Source: Hyphobacterium sp. SN044 (GTDB lineage: Bacteria; Pseudomonadota; Alphaproteobacteria; Caulobacterales; Maricaulaceae). From it: DNA of 64,000 nucleotides. The position numbers and the translations under genes were made by a program. The stretch is from the NCBI RefSeq assembly GCF_021864465.1, contig NZ_JAKKUV010000002.1:186001-250000 (forward strand), read 5' to 3'. Below the pieces are notes generated by a model, which worked only from the letters and a program-made list of their open reading frames with translations, was not told the origin of the DNA and searched no databases. Shown piece after piece: positions 43,068 to 50,796 of the stretch. Within the stretch, counting starts at the first letter, position 1; the number at the start of each line of letters is the position of its first letter.

Positions 43068-44210
43068 TTAGCGGCTGACCGCCGCGAACGCCGTCCCGAT
43101 GTCCGCGATCAGGTCGCCGGGGTCTTCGAGGCCGATGGCAAAGCGGATGAGCGTGCCCTCCGGCTTGCCGTGATTGCGGCGGATCTGCGGGTCGCAGTGA
43201 ATTGCGAGGCTTTCAAACCCGCCCCAGGAAAATCCGAGACCGAACAGCTTCATCGCGTCGAGGAAGGCCTCGGTGCGGGCCCGGTCGAAACCGGTCAACG
43301 TGACCGCGAAGATGCCGCTGGAACCGGAGAAGTCCCGCTTGAAGATTGCGTGATCCGGGTGATCGGGCCGGGCCGGGTGGATGACCGAGGAGACTTCCGG
43401 GCGATCCGCGAGCCAGTCGGCAATCTTCAAGGCGCTCTCGCCGGACCGGGTCAGGCGGACGCCGAGCGTGCGCAGACCGCGCAGGGCGAGCCAGGCATCA
43501 TCCGGCGAGACGTGGCAACCGATCGTGCGTTCGTAATCCTTCAGCTTCTCCGCCGTTTCGCCGCGCGCCAGTGCCGCGCCCAGCAGGATGTCGGAATGTC
43601 CACCGACATATTTGGTCAGCGCCTGCGCGGCGATCCCGGCTCCGAGATCGAGCGGGTTCATCAGGAGGCCGGCGCTCCAGGTGTCGTCGGCGATGACGAC
43701 GGCCCCGGCGTCGGATGCGGCCTTCGAGATGGCGGGAATGTCCTGAAGCTCGAAGCTGAGCGAGCCGGGGGATTCCACGAAGATGGCCTGCGTCTTCCCG
43801 TCGATCAGGTCGGCAATGCCGGACCCGATGCCGGGTGCGAAGAAGTCCGCCGTGATGCCATATCGCGGCAGGATTTCGGTGATGAATTTTCGTGTCGGGC
43901 CGTAGACGCAGTCGGCAGCCAGAACGCGCCCGCCGGTCGAGGTGCAGGCGAGGAGGGGCAGGCTCATCGCCGAAAGCCCGGACGGTGTGAGCATGCACCA
44001 GTCCGCGCCGTAGAGTTCGCAGAGCGCTTCACGCAGCGCCGACTGGGCCGACAGGCCCATGCGTCCGTAATGCGGCTTTCCCGGCGGTGCGTCGTAAAGT
44101 GTGGCTGCGCTTTCGGCGAGAACGGTCGAGCCGCGCTCGACCGCCGGATTGACCAGGCCGCGCCCGTCATGCGGGCGTCCGATGCGGGTCAGGCGGGTCT
44201 CCGGCTTCAT
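43068..44210 (-). CDS. metC: cystathionine beta-lyase
   Basis: A 380-residue PLP enzyme that cleaves cystathionine to homocysteine, pyruvate and ammonia. The N-terminus TRIGRPHDGRGLVNPAVERGSTVLA and YGRMGLSAQSALREAL are of the MetC type, LTPSGLSAMSLPLLA is the phosphate loop, VIADDTWSAG precedes the PLP-lysine motif QALTKYVGGHSD, and GLGFSWGGFESLAIHCD is characteristic of MetC. It is divergent from the solute-binding protein gene with only 54 bases between starts, in a neighbourhood of sulfur amino acid genes. Confidence 0.92.
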   Translation of the reverse strand: MKPETRLTRIGRPHDGRGLVNPAVERGSTVLAESAATLYDAPPGKPHYGRMGLSAQSALREALCELYGADWCMLTPSGLSAMSLPLLACTSTGGRVLAADCVYGPTRKFITEILPRYGITADFFAPGIGSGIADLIDGKTQAIFVESPGSLSFELQDIPAISKAASDAGAVVIADDTWSAGLLMNPLDLGAGIAAQALTKYVGGHSDILLGAALARGETAEKLKDYERTIGCHVSPDDAWLALRGLRTLGVRLTRSGESALKIADWLADRPEVSSVIHPARPDHPDHAIFKRDFSGSSGIFAVTLTGFDRARTEAFLDAMKLFGLGFSWGGFESLAIHCDPQIRRNHGKPEGTLIRFAIGLEDPGDLIADIGTAFAAVSR

Positions 44211-44264
44211 TTTGCCCTCACAGGTCTGTAGTAATGACGGAACAGCCTTAGAAGGCTCTTTGCC

Positions 44265-45326
44265 GTGACGCCAGTCTCACTCCTGTTTCCGCGCAAGTTG
44301 CGCCGGATCCTGTCCTTCATGACAGGCGCGCTTGCGGGCATTTCCATGGACGCTCAGGAAGTCGCGGATTCCGGCAGCACGCTGCGGGCGATCGAGTCGC
44401 GCGGCTATCTGCGCTGCGGCGTCGATGTCGGGCTCAGCGGTTTTGCCGAGCGCGGCGAGGACGGCGTCTGGCGCGGATTCGATGTCGATCTCTGTCACGC
44501 CTATGCTGCAGCCATCCTCGGTCGGGAAAGCGCAATACGTTTCGTGCCGCTTACGACGGCGGAACGGTTCGACGCGCTGGCCGCGGACGATGTCGATATC
44601 CTGATCCGGAATACGAGCTGGACGTTCGAGCGCGATGTCGGGATGGGGTTCGATTTCGCCGGCATCGCCTATTTCGACGGGCAGGGCTTCATGGCCCCGG
44701 CGGACCTCGGCATCTCCAGCGCCCGCGATTTGCATGGCGCGCGGGTCTGTGTGCAGGGCGCGACGACGAGTGCGCTCAATCTCGCCGATTATTCCGCGAC
44801 ACACGGTCTCGACATGCAGGCGATGGAGTATCCGACGGCTACGGCCGGGCTGGAGGCCTATGCGGCCGGCGAATGCGATGTCTACACCAACGACCTCTCA
44901 TCGCTCGCCGGACTGCGCGCCAGCCTTGAGGATCGCGATGCGCATATCCTGCTGCCGGACGTGATTTCGAAGGAGCCGCTCGGCCCGGTGATCCGGGAAG
45001 GGGATGCGGCATTCGAGGATGTCGCGCGCTGGATATTGCTGTCGCTGATCGCGGCGGAGGAGTTGGGCGTGACAGCCGAAAATGCGCGGGCGCAGGCGCA
45101 GAACAATCCCAGCCCGGAAGTCCGGCGTCTGCTTGGGGCCGACGGTGATTTCGGCGAGCGGCTGGGCCTCGACAACCGGTTCGCTCTCAGGGCGATCGAG
45201 GCAGGCGGCAATTACGGTCAGATCTTTGACCGCAATCTTGGTGCGGGATCACCGCTACAGCTGCGCCGCGGCCTGAATGCGCAATGGACTGAAGGCGGAC
45301 TGCTCTACGCGCCGCCTTTTCGCTGA
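44265..45326 (+). CDS. amino acid ABC transporter substrate-binding protein, orphan (AapJ-like)
   Basis: A 353-residue periplasmic binding protein starting at GTG 44265. After a signal segment (RRILSFMTGALAGIS) come the polar-amino-acid SBP features: LRAIESRGYLRCGVDVGLSGFAE, GVWRGFDVDLCHAYAAAILG, FVPLTTAERFDAL, NTSWTFERDVGMGFDFAGI and YTNDLSSLAGLRA. It resembles the general amino acid receptor AapJ. No permease or ATPase gene is near, so it must serve a transporter encoded elsewhere or act as a sensor. Its 3' end overlaps the converging sseA gene by 22 bases. Confidence 0.85.
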   Translation: MTPVSLLFPRKLRRILSFMTGALAGISMDAQEVADSGSTLRAIESRGYLRCGVDVGLSGFAERGEDGVWRGFDVDLCHAYAAAILGRESAIRFVPLTTAERFDALAADDVDILIRNTSWTFERDVGMGFDFAGIAYFDGQGFMAPADLGISSARDLHGARVCVQGATTSALNLADYSATHGLDMQAMEYPTATAGLEAYAAGECDVYTNDLSSLAGLRASLEDRDAHILLPDVISKEPLGPVIREGDAAFEDVARWILLSLIAAEELGVTAENARAQAQNNPSPEVRRLLGADGDFGERLGLDNRFALRAIEAGGNYGQIFDRNLGAGSPLQLRRGLNAQWTEGGLLYAPPFR

Positions 45327-46144
45327 GGCCCGCTCTCGACCGGCATATCATCGCGCGACCCCCATTCCGCCCACGACCCGTCATAGACCGCGGCGGTAAT
45401 GCCCTCGCGTTCGAGTGCGAGCGCCAGAAGGCTGGCGGTCACACCGGAGCCGCAGGTCGTGATCACCGGCTTGTCCGGATCGAATCCCGGCGTTTGCGAA
45501 ACCCGGCCATCCCGCTTCAGCGCCTTGTCCTCGGTCCAGAGGTCGAGGAAGGGGTGACAGATGGCGCCGGGTATATGGCCGCTGCGCATGCCTTCGCGGG
45601 GTTCGGGAGACGCGCCTTCGAAGCGGGCGCGGGGCCGTGCATCGACAATGTTGGCGTGTCCGGATTCGCTGGCGGTGAGAACGGCGCTTCGGTCGGCGAC
45701 CCGTTCCGGGCGGAAGGTCGCGCGATAACCGGAGGCGGGCTCAACCGGATCGAGGTCCGGGGCGACGCTGCCGCCGGCAGCAAGCCAGGCTGGCAGACCA
45801 CCGTCGAGCACGCGCACGTCGTCATGCCCCATCACCTTGAACATCCACCAGACGCGCGGCGCGCTGAACAGGCCGATCCGGTCATACACGATGACCGGCG
45901 TGTCATTGGTAATGCCGAGCGCGTCCATGTGCGCGGCGAAGTCCTGCGGTGGAGGCAGCATGTGGGGCAGGGGATTGTCCGTGTCTTTCACCGTGTCGAT
46001 GTCGAACGGAACAGCGCCCGGAATATATCCCTCCAGCCAGGGCTGCGGGCCACCCGTGAAGGTCCAGGTCGCGTCGACGAAGACCGCGCGGCCATCGGCA
46101 GCGGCATCCAGTGCCTCATCGGGGGAGATAAGCGGATCAGTCAT
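45305..46144 (-). CDS. sseA: 3-mercaptopyruvate/thiosulfate sulfurtransferase
   Basis: A 279-residue two-domain rhodanese. Domain 1 (~5-120) has FVDATWTFTGG and DRIGLFSAPRVWWMFKVMGHDDVRVLDGG; domain 2 has VDARPRARFEG, MRSGHIPGAICHPFLDL and the catalytic loop CGSGVTA, matching the mercaptopyruvate type (CG(S/T)GVT). It transfers sulfane sulfur from 3-mercaptopyruvate or thiosulfate. The start overlaps the cysK-like stop by 8 bases, so the two are one operon. Confidence 0.94.
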   Translation of the reverse strand: MTDPLISPDEALDAAADGRAVFVDATWTFTGGPQPWLEGYIPGAVPFDIDTVKDTDNPLPHMLPPPQDFAAHMDALGITNDTPVIVYDRIGLFSAPRVWWMFKVMGHDDVRVLDGGLPAWLAAGGSVAPDLDPVEPASGYRATFRPERVADRSAVLTASESGHANIVDARPRARFEGASPEPREGMRSGHIPGAICHPFLDLWTEDKALKRDGRVSQTPGFDPDKPVITTCGSGVTASLLALALEREGITAAVYDGSWAEWGSRDDMPVESGPQRKGGA

Positions 46145-47144
46145 CGAGCCAGTCCGGAACGGGCAGGCCCTTTTCCTTCAGGAAATCCGGATTGTAGAGC
46201 TTCGACTGATAGCGCGAACCGTGGTCGCACAGGATGGTCACGATGGTGTGGCCCGGACCCATTTCCCTGGCGAGGCGAATCGCGCCGGCGATGTTCACGC
46301 CCGAAGAGCCGCCCAGGCACAGACCCTCTTCCTTCACCAGATTGAACAGGATGGGCAGGGCTTCCTCGTCCGTGATGCGGAAGGCGCTGTCGACCTCGAC
46401 ACCTTCAAGATTTTTCGTGATGCGGCTCTGCCCGATGCCTTCAGTGATCGAATTGCCGGACGCGCAGAGCTCGCCCTCGGCGTAATAGCCATAGAGCGCC
46501 GCGCCGCCGGGATCGGCGATGCCGATGCGGATGTCCCTGTTCTTCGCCTTCAGCGCCATCGAGACGCCCCCGAGCGTGCCTCCGGACCCCACCGCGCAGA
46601 TGAAGCCGTCGACCTTGCCGCCGGTCTGTTCCCAGATTTCCGGAGCGGTGGTCTCGGCATGGGCCGCGCGGTTATCGGTATTGTCGAACTGGTTGGCCCA
46701 GATCGCGCCGTTCGGTTCGGTTCTGTTCAGCTCCTCGGCCAGCGTGCCGGAATAGCGGGCATAATGGTTCGGGTTTGCGTAAGGCACGGCGTCAACCTCG
46801 ATCAGTTCCGCGCCGAGAATGCGGATCGCGTCCTTCTTTTCCTTCGACTGGGTCCGCGGAAACACAATGACGGTGCGGTATCCAAGCGCGCCGCCAACGA
46901 GCGCCAGGCCGATCCCGGTATTACCGGCCGTGCCTTCCACGATGGTGCCGCCGGGTTTCAGCGCGCCGGAGGCCTCCGCCTTGCGGATGATTCCGAGCGC
47001 GGCGCGGTCCTTCACCGAGCCGCCGGGATTGAGGAATTCGCACTTGCCGAGAATGGTGCAGCCGGTCTCTTCCGAGGCGCGCTTTAGCTTCAGAAGCGGC
47101 GTGTTTCCAATAAGATCGATGACGCTTTCGGCCGGTGCGGTCAT
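46137..47144 (-). CDS. cysK: cysteine synthase A-type PLP enzyme
   Basis: A 335-residue O-acetylserine sulfhydrylase family protein. DLIGNTPLLKL opens the fold; the PLP lysine is in NPGGSVKDRAALGII; EGTAGNTGIGLALVGGALGY binds substrate; VGSGGTLGGVSMAL binds the PLP phosphate; EGLCLGGSSGVNIAGAIRLA is C-terminal. The protein is longer than E. coli CysK and belongs to the alphaproteobacterial long form; cystathionine beta-synthase-like activity cannot be excluded. It is co-transcribed with sseA. Its upstream region is shared with the divergent ChrR-like operon. Confidence 0.9.
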   Translation of the reverse strand: MTAPAESVIDLIGNTPLLKLKRASEETGCTILGKCEFLNPGGSVKDRAALGIIRKAEASGALKPGGTIVEGTAGNTGIGLALVGGALGYRTVIVFPRTQSKEKKDAIRILGAELIEVDAVPYANPNHYARYSGTLAEELNRTEPNGAIWANQFDNTDNRAAHAETTAPEIWEQTGGKVDGFICAVGSGGTLGGVSMALKAKNRDIRIGIADPGGAALYGYYAEGELCASGNSITEGIGQSRITKNLEGVEVDSAFRITDEEALPILFNLVKEEGLCLGGSSGVNIAGAIRLAREMGPGHTIVTILCDHGSRYQSKLYNPDFLKEKGLPVPDWLDD

Positions 47145-47216
47145 GTCGGGATTCCTCGCTGTCAGACCGGAAAACTAGGGAGCGGGCCGCGGTGCCGCAA
47201 TGTGCGCGCGATGAAT

Positions 47217-47242
47217 TGATCCGATTTGCATTCGTCTGCGTA
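47217..47242 (+). promoter_or_regulatory. RpoE/ChrR-type (ECF11-like) promoter of the chrR-SDR-photolyase operon
   Basis: TGATCC (47217-47222), exactly 16 bases, then CGTA (47239-47242). The -35 TGATCC is the known signature of the singlet-oxygen sigma factor RpoE of Rhodobacter and relatives. Initiation would fall near 47249, about 24 bases before the GTG start. The same pair with the same spacing precedes the facing operon (55693-55718). Confidence 0.7.
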
Positions 47243-47272
47243 GACCGTCCTGAAAGCAAGGAGACTCACTGC

Positions 47273-47884
47273 GTGGCTGCCATTCCTGACGACAGCTGGT
47301 TCGCGGATTACGCCGCCGGAGCCGGTCCGGCGGCCGTCCGCACGCTGATATCCGCACAGATCGAACTTAATCCTGCCGCCGCGAAGCGGGCCGCCTTCTT
47401 TGACGCGATCGCCAGCGAATTCGCTCTGGCCGACCTGTCCCCCGCAGGCGCGGTGCCGGACGAACTCGACGATTTCCTGCGCATTCCTGACCCGCAGCCC
47501 GATGCGATCTACCCGTCAGCACTCGCGCAACTGGGCTTCTCCAGCGACCGGAAGCCCTGGCGCAGCCACCTCGGCGGCGTCAGCGCGCGCAAGATCAAGC
47601 GGTTGTGCGAGCCGGGTGTGGATGCCCGCCTGTTCCGCTTCGCGCCGGGCGCCGCCATTCCGCAGCACGATCACGGCGGCGAAGAAATGACGCTGGTCCT
47701 GACCGGCGGCTTTGCCGATGAAAAGGGCGTCTATCACCGCGGCGACGTCGCCGTCGGCCGGGCCGGCGAGGCGCATACGCCGATGGGGCTGCCCGGCGAG
47801 CCCTGCATCTGTTTTGCGGTATCCGTGGGTGGATACCGCTTCCGCAACCCCCTGATGTCGCTGGCCGCGCGCTGGCTGGAGTAG
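47273..47884 (+). CDS. ChrR-like cupin protein with degenerate anti-sigma domain
   Basis: A 203-residue homologue of ChrR, the zinc anti-sigma factor controlling RpoE. The N-terminal domain keeps the fold signature (WFADYAAGAGP) but not the zinc ligands: where ChrR has His6, His31, Cys35 and Cys38, this has no His, then Gln29, Asn33 and Ala36. The C-terminal cupin keeps its metal site exactly: His132, His134, Glu138 and, 30 residues later, His168 (QHDHGGEEM...GEAHTP). It starts at GTG 47273 with AAGGAG upstream. No ECF sigma gene is adjacent. A cupin-based oxidised-lipid or peroxide-sensing or enzymatic role, rather than sigma binding, is inferred. Confidence 0.85.
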   Translation: MAAIPDDSWFADYAAGAGPAAVRTLISAQIELNPAAAKRAAFFDAIASEFALADLSPAGAVPDELDDFLRIPDPQPDAIYPSALAQLGFSSDRKPWRSHLGGVSARKIKRLCEPGVDARLFRFAPGAAIPQHDHGGEEMTLVLTGGFADEKGVYHRGDVAVGRAGEAHTPMGLPGEPCICFAVSVGGYRFRNPLMSLAARWLE

Positions 47885-47888
47885 TGTG

Positions 47889-48605
47889 ATGACGACACTG
47901 ATTTTTGGCGCGACCGGCGGTGTCGGCGCGGCACTCGCGCGCAGGCTGGTCGACCGCGATGTCGTTGTTCACCTTGCCGGGCGCGACGCGGCCAAGCTCG
48001 CCGCTTTGCACGATGAACTCGGTTCTCCGACCTCGGTTTGCGACGTGCTTGACGACGAGCAGATCGCGGCCGCGGTGGAGGCAGCCGGGCCGGACCTGTC
48101 CGGACTCGCCTTCTGTGTCGGGTCGATCGATCTCGCTCCGCTGCGCCGGGTGGATCGTGACCTGGTGCGCAAGAGCGTTGAATTGAATGCGGTCAGCGCC
48201 GCCATGGCGCTGAAGGCCGCCGAGAGTGCGCTGAAGAAGAATAGTGGCTCGGCCGTGTTGTTCTCCTCGGTCGCGGTGGCGCAAGGCTTTGCGCAGCACG
48301 CCGCGATCTCGGCCGCCAAGGGTGCGGTCGAAGGGCTGGTGCGTGCCGTCGCGGCCGAATGGGCGCCGAAGGCGCGCGTCAACGCGATTGCGCCAAGTCT
48401 GATGAAGACCGGAATTGCCGAGCCGATGACCGCCAATGAGGCGGTCGCGGACGGTATCGCGAAAATGCATCCGATGGCGCGGCTTGGAGAGGCGAATGAC
48501 GCCGCCGCGCTCGCGGATTTCCTGCTGTCGGAGGACGCAGGATGGATTTGCGGTGAAGTGTTTGCCGTCGACGGGGGACGTGGACGGGTCAGAAGCAGAG
48601 GATGA
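47889..48605 (+). CDS. short-chain dehydrogenase/reductase family protein lacking the catalytic tyrosine
   Basis: A 238-residue SDR. The cofactor motif is TLIFGATGGVGAALARRL (a TGxxxGxG variant, GATGGVG); FCVGSI and LFSSVAVAQGF follow with the conserved serine. In the active-site position YxxxK the tyrosine is Ile140 (ISAAK), with Lys144 kept; WAPKARVNAIAPSLMKTG and GEVFAVDGG complete the fold. Catalysis by the usual mechanism is unlikely unless another residue substitutes. SDRs of this kind occur in photolyase/RpoE-regulated clusters. ATG 47889 lies 4 bases after the ChrR-like stop. Confidence 0.87.
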   Translation: MTTLIFGATGGVGAALARRLVDRDVVVHLAGRDAAKLAALHDELGSPTSVCDVLDDEQIAAAVEAAGPDLSGLAFCVGSIDLAPLRRVDRDLVRKSVELNAVSAAMALKAAESALKKNSGSAVLFSSVAVAQGFAQHAAISAAKGAVEGLVRAVAAEWAPKARVNAIAPSLMKTGIAEPMTANEAVADGIAKMHPMARLGEANDAAALADFLLSEDAGWICGEVFAVDGGRGRVRSRG

Positions 48606-48609
48606 CCTG

Positions 48610-49272
48610 ATGAAGCGCCTGATGATTTCCGCGGCGATGCTGTCATTCCTGGCCGCTCCCGCCCTGAGTGCCGACTACGCCCCGCGCGCGGGATCGGTGA
48701 TCGCGTTCGATGTGATGCGCGGCGAAAGCCCGATGGGGACTCACACGATCACGTTCGAGCGTGACGGCGACCGTCTCGTGGCCACGACCGATATCGACCT
48801 GCGCGTCAGCTTCGGTCCGGTCACCTTCTTCCGGTACGAACATGAGGCTCGCGAAATTTGGGTCGGCGACCGGCTGGTGTCCTTCACCTCCGAGACCTTC
48901 AAGGACGGCAATGATCTCGACGTGGCGGCCGAGCGTGAGGGCGACCAGCTCACCATCGACGGCATGACCTATGAGGAAGAAGAAGTCTCGCTGACGCTGC
49001 CGGCTTCTCTGGCCCTGTCGAGCCACTGGCGCGGCTACGACCCGGCCGCCTCTGTCATCTTCAACACCGAGACCGGTCAGGAGATGGAAGTCGAGATCGA
49101 ACAACTCGGCACCGAGACCATCACCGTCATGGGCCGCCAGATCGAGGCAACGCGCATCCGCATGGCCGGCTCTCTGACGGTCGATCTCTGGTACGGGCCG
49201 GACGGCGAATGGGTGAAGTGCGCGTTCGAGGCACGCGGCGAAACCATCACCTATGTCCGCCGGGACGCCTGA
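48610..49272 (+). CDS. exported DUF6134-like protein
   Basis: A 220-residue exported protein: signal peptide KRLMISAAMLSFLAAPALSA, then a beta-rich domain (VIAFDVMRGESPMGTHTITFERDGDRLVATTDIDLRVSFG... and DLWYGPDGEWVKCAFEARGETITYVRRD). The pattern of paired strands resembles periplasmic lipid-binding or DUF3108/DUF6134-type proteins; I favour DUF6134 from memory only. It begins 4 bases after the SDR stop and lies 3 bases before the photolyase start, so it belongs to the same stress operon. Confidence 0.75.
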   Translation: MKRLMISAAMLSFLAAPALSADYAPRAGSVIAFDVMRGESPMGTHTITFERDGDRLVATTDIDLRVSFGPVTFFRYEHEAREIWVGDRLVSFTSETFKDGNDLDVAAEREGDQLTIDGMTYEEEEVSLTLPASLALSSHWRGYDPAASVIFNTETGQEMEVEIEQLGTETITVMGRQIEATRIRMAGSLTVDLWYGPDGEWVKCAFEARGETITYVRRDA

Positions 49273-49275
49273 TCC

Positions 49276-50796
49276 GTGGCCGTGCTGCGGCTGATCCTTG
49301 GCGATCAGCTCGATCCGCATATCGCATCACTGAAGGACGCCGACAAGCAGGCTGACCTGATCCTCATGGCCGAGGTGATGGCGGAGGCGACCTATGTCCG
49401 TCATCACAAGAAGAAGATCGCCTTCGTGTTCTCGGCGATGCGGCATTTCGCAGCCGAGTTGGAGGAAAAGGGCTACCGCGTCTGCTATGTGACGCTCGAT
49501 GCGGAGGGCAATTCCGGCTCGCTGAAAGGCGAGGCCGCGCGGGGGCTGAAGGACGGGGCGTTCGACAGGCTCGTCGTGACTGAACCCGGCGAATACCGCC
49601 TCAAGGCCGATATGGAGACATGGCAGGATACGTTCGGCCTGCCCGTCGAGATCCGCGAGGACGATCGCTTCATCTGCCCGCACGAGGACTTCCGGACCTG
49701 GGCTCGGGGCCGTCAGCGCCTGACGATGGAATATTTCTACCGCGAGATGCGGCGGAAGACCGGCCTTCTGATGGAGGGGGACAAGCCCGAGGGCGGGCAG
49801 TGGAATTACGACAAGGAAAACCGCAAGCCGCCGAAGGCCGGGCTCGACTTTCCCAAGCGGGCAACGCGGAGTCCTGACGACATCACGAAGGACGTAGTGG
49901 CGCTGGTTGCCGAGCGGTTTGCCGATCATCCGGGTGATCTGGAGCCGTTCGGATTCGCGGTCACGCGCGAAGAGGCGATGCGCGAGCGCGATGTCTTCCT
50001 GGAAAAGGCGCTGCCGCACTTTGGCGACTACCAGGACGCGATGGTGGCGGGCGAGCCCTGGCTCTACCACTCGGTCCTGTCGCTCTACATGAATTGCGGC
50101 TTGCTCGATCCCCGCGATCTCTGCGAGCGTGCCGAACAGTCTTACCGGGACGGGCACGCACCGCTCAATGCGGTCGAGGGTTTCATCCGCCAGATTCTCG
50201 GCTGGCGGGAATATGTCCGCGGCCTCTACTGGCTGAAAATGCCGGACTATGCCGAAAGCAATTTCCTGATGGCGCAGCGCAAGCTACCCGACTTCTACTG
50301 GACCGGTGAGACAAAGATGGCGTGCCTTGCCGATGCGATCGGTACGACGCTGAAACACGCCTATGCGCATCACATCCAGCGGCTGACGATCACCGGAGCG
50401 TTCGCGCTGCTCGCGGGCATTCGCCCAAGCGAGGTCGAGGACTGGTATTTGCTGGTTTACGCCGACGCGTACGAGTGGGTGGAATTGCCGAACACGCACG
50501 GCATGGCGCTGTTTGCGGACGGTGGGCTGATGGCGACCAAGCCCTATGCCGTGTCCGGGAGCTATATCAACAAGATGAGCGATTATTGCCGCTCATGCGC
50601 CTACAACGTGAAGGACAAGACGGGAAAAAAGGCGTGTCCGTTCAATTATCTCTACTGGGATTTTCTGACGCGAAATGAAGAGCGCCTGAAGGGCAATCAC
50701 CGGCTGGCGATGCCCTACAGGACGCTCAAGATGATGGACCCGAAACAGGTTTACGCGATGCGGGCCGAGGCGAAACGCTTTCTCGACGCTTTATGA
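49276..50796 (+). CDS. iron-sulfur bacterial cryptochrome/(6-4) photolyase (FeS-BCP, PhrB type)
   Basis: A 506-residue photolyase-related protein of the FeS-BCP group, whose Agrobacterium member PhrB repairs (6-4) photoproducts. It opens with LRLILGDQLDPHIASL; MEYFYREMRRKTGLLM and WNYDKENRKPP are group-specific; the FAD domain has VEGFIRQILGWREYVRGLYW and HIQRLTITGAFALLAGI. Four cysteines for a 4Fe-4S cluster are present: TKMACLADAI, YCRSCAYN and KKACPFN. It begins at GTG 49276. It converges with the Cfa-like gene, overlapping by 6 bases. Confidence 0.93.
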   Translation: MAVLRLILGDQLDPHIASLKDADKQADLILMAEVMAEATYVRHHKKKIAFVFSAMRHFAAELEEKGYRVCYVTLDAEGNSGSLKGEAARGLKDGAFDRLVVTEPGEYRLKADMETWQDTFGLPVEIREDDRFICPHEDFRTWARGRQRLTMEYFYREMRRKTGLLMEGDKPEGGQWNYDKENRKPPKAGLDFPKRATRSPDDITKDVVALVAERFADHPGDLEPFGFAVTREEAMRERDVFLEKALPHFGDYQDAMVAGEPWLYHSVLSLYMNCGLLDPRDLCERAEQSYRDGHAPLNAVEGFIRQILGWREYVRGLYWLKMPDYAESNFLMAQRKLPDFYWTGETKMACLADAIGTTLKHAYAHHIQRLTITGAFALLAGIRPSEVEDWYLLVYADAYEWVELPNTHGMALFADGGLMATKPYAVSGSYINKMSDYCRSCAYNVKDKTGKKACPFNYLYWDFLTRNEERLKGNHRLAMPYRTLKMMDPKQVYAMRAEAKRFLDAL

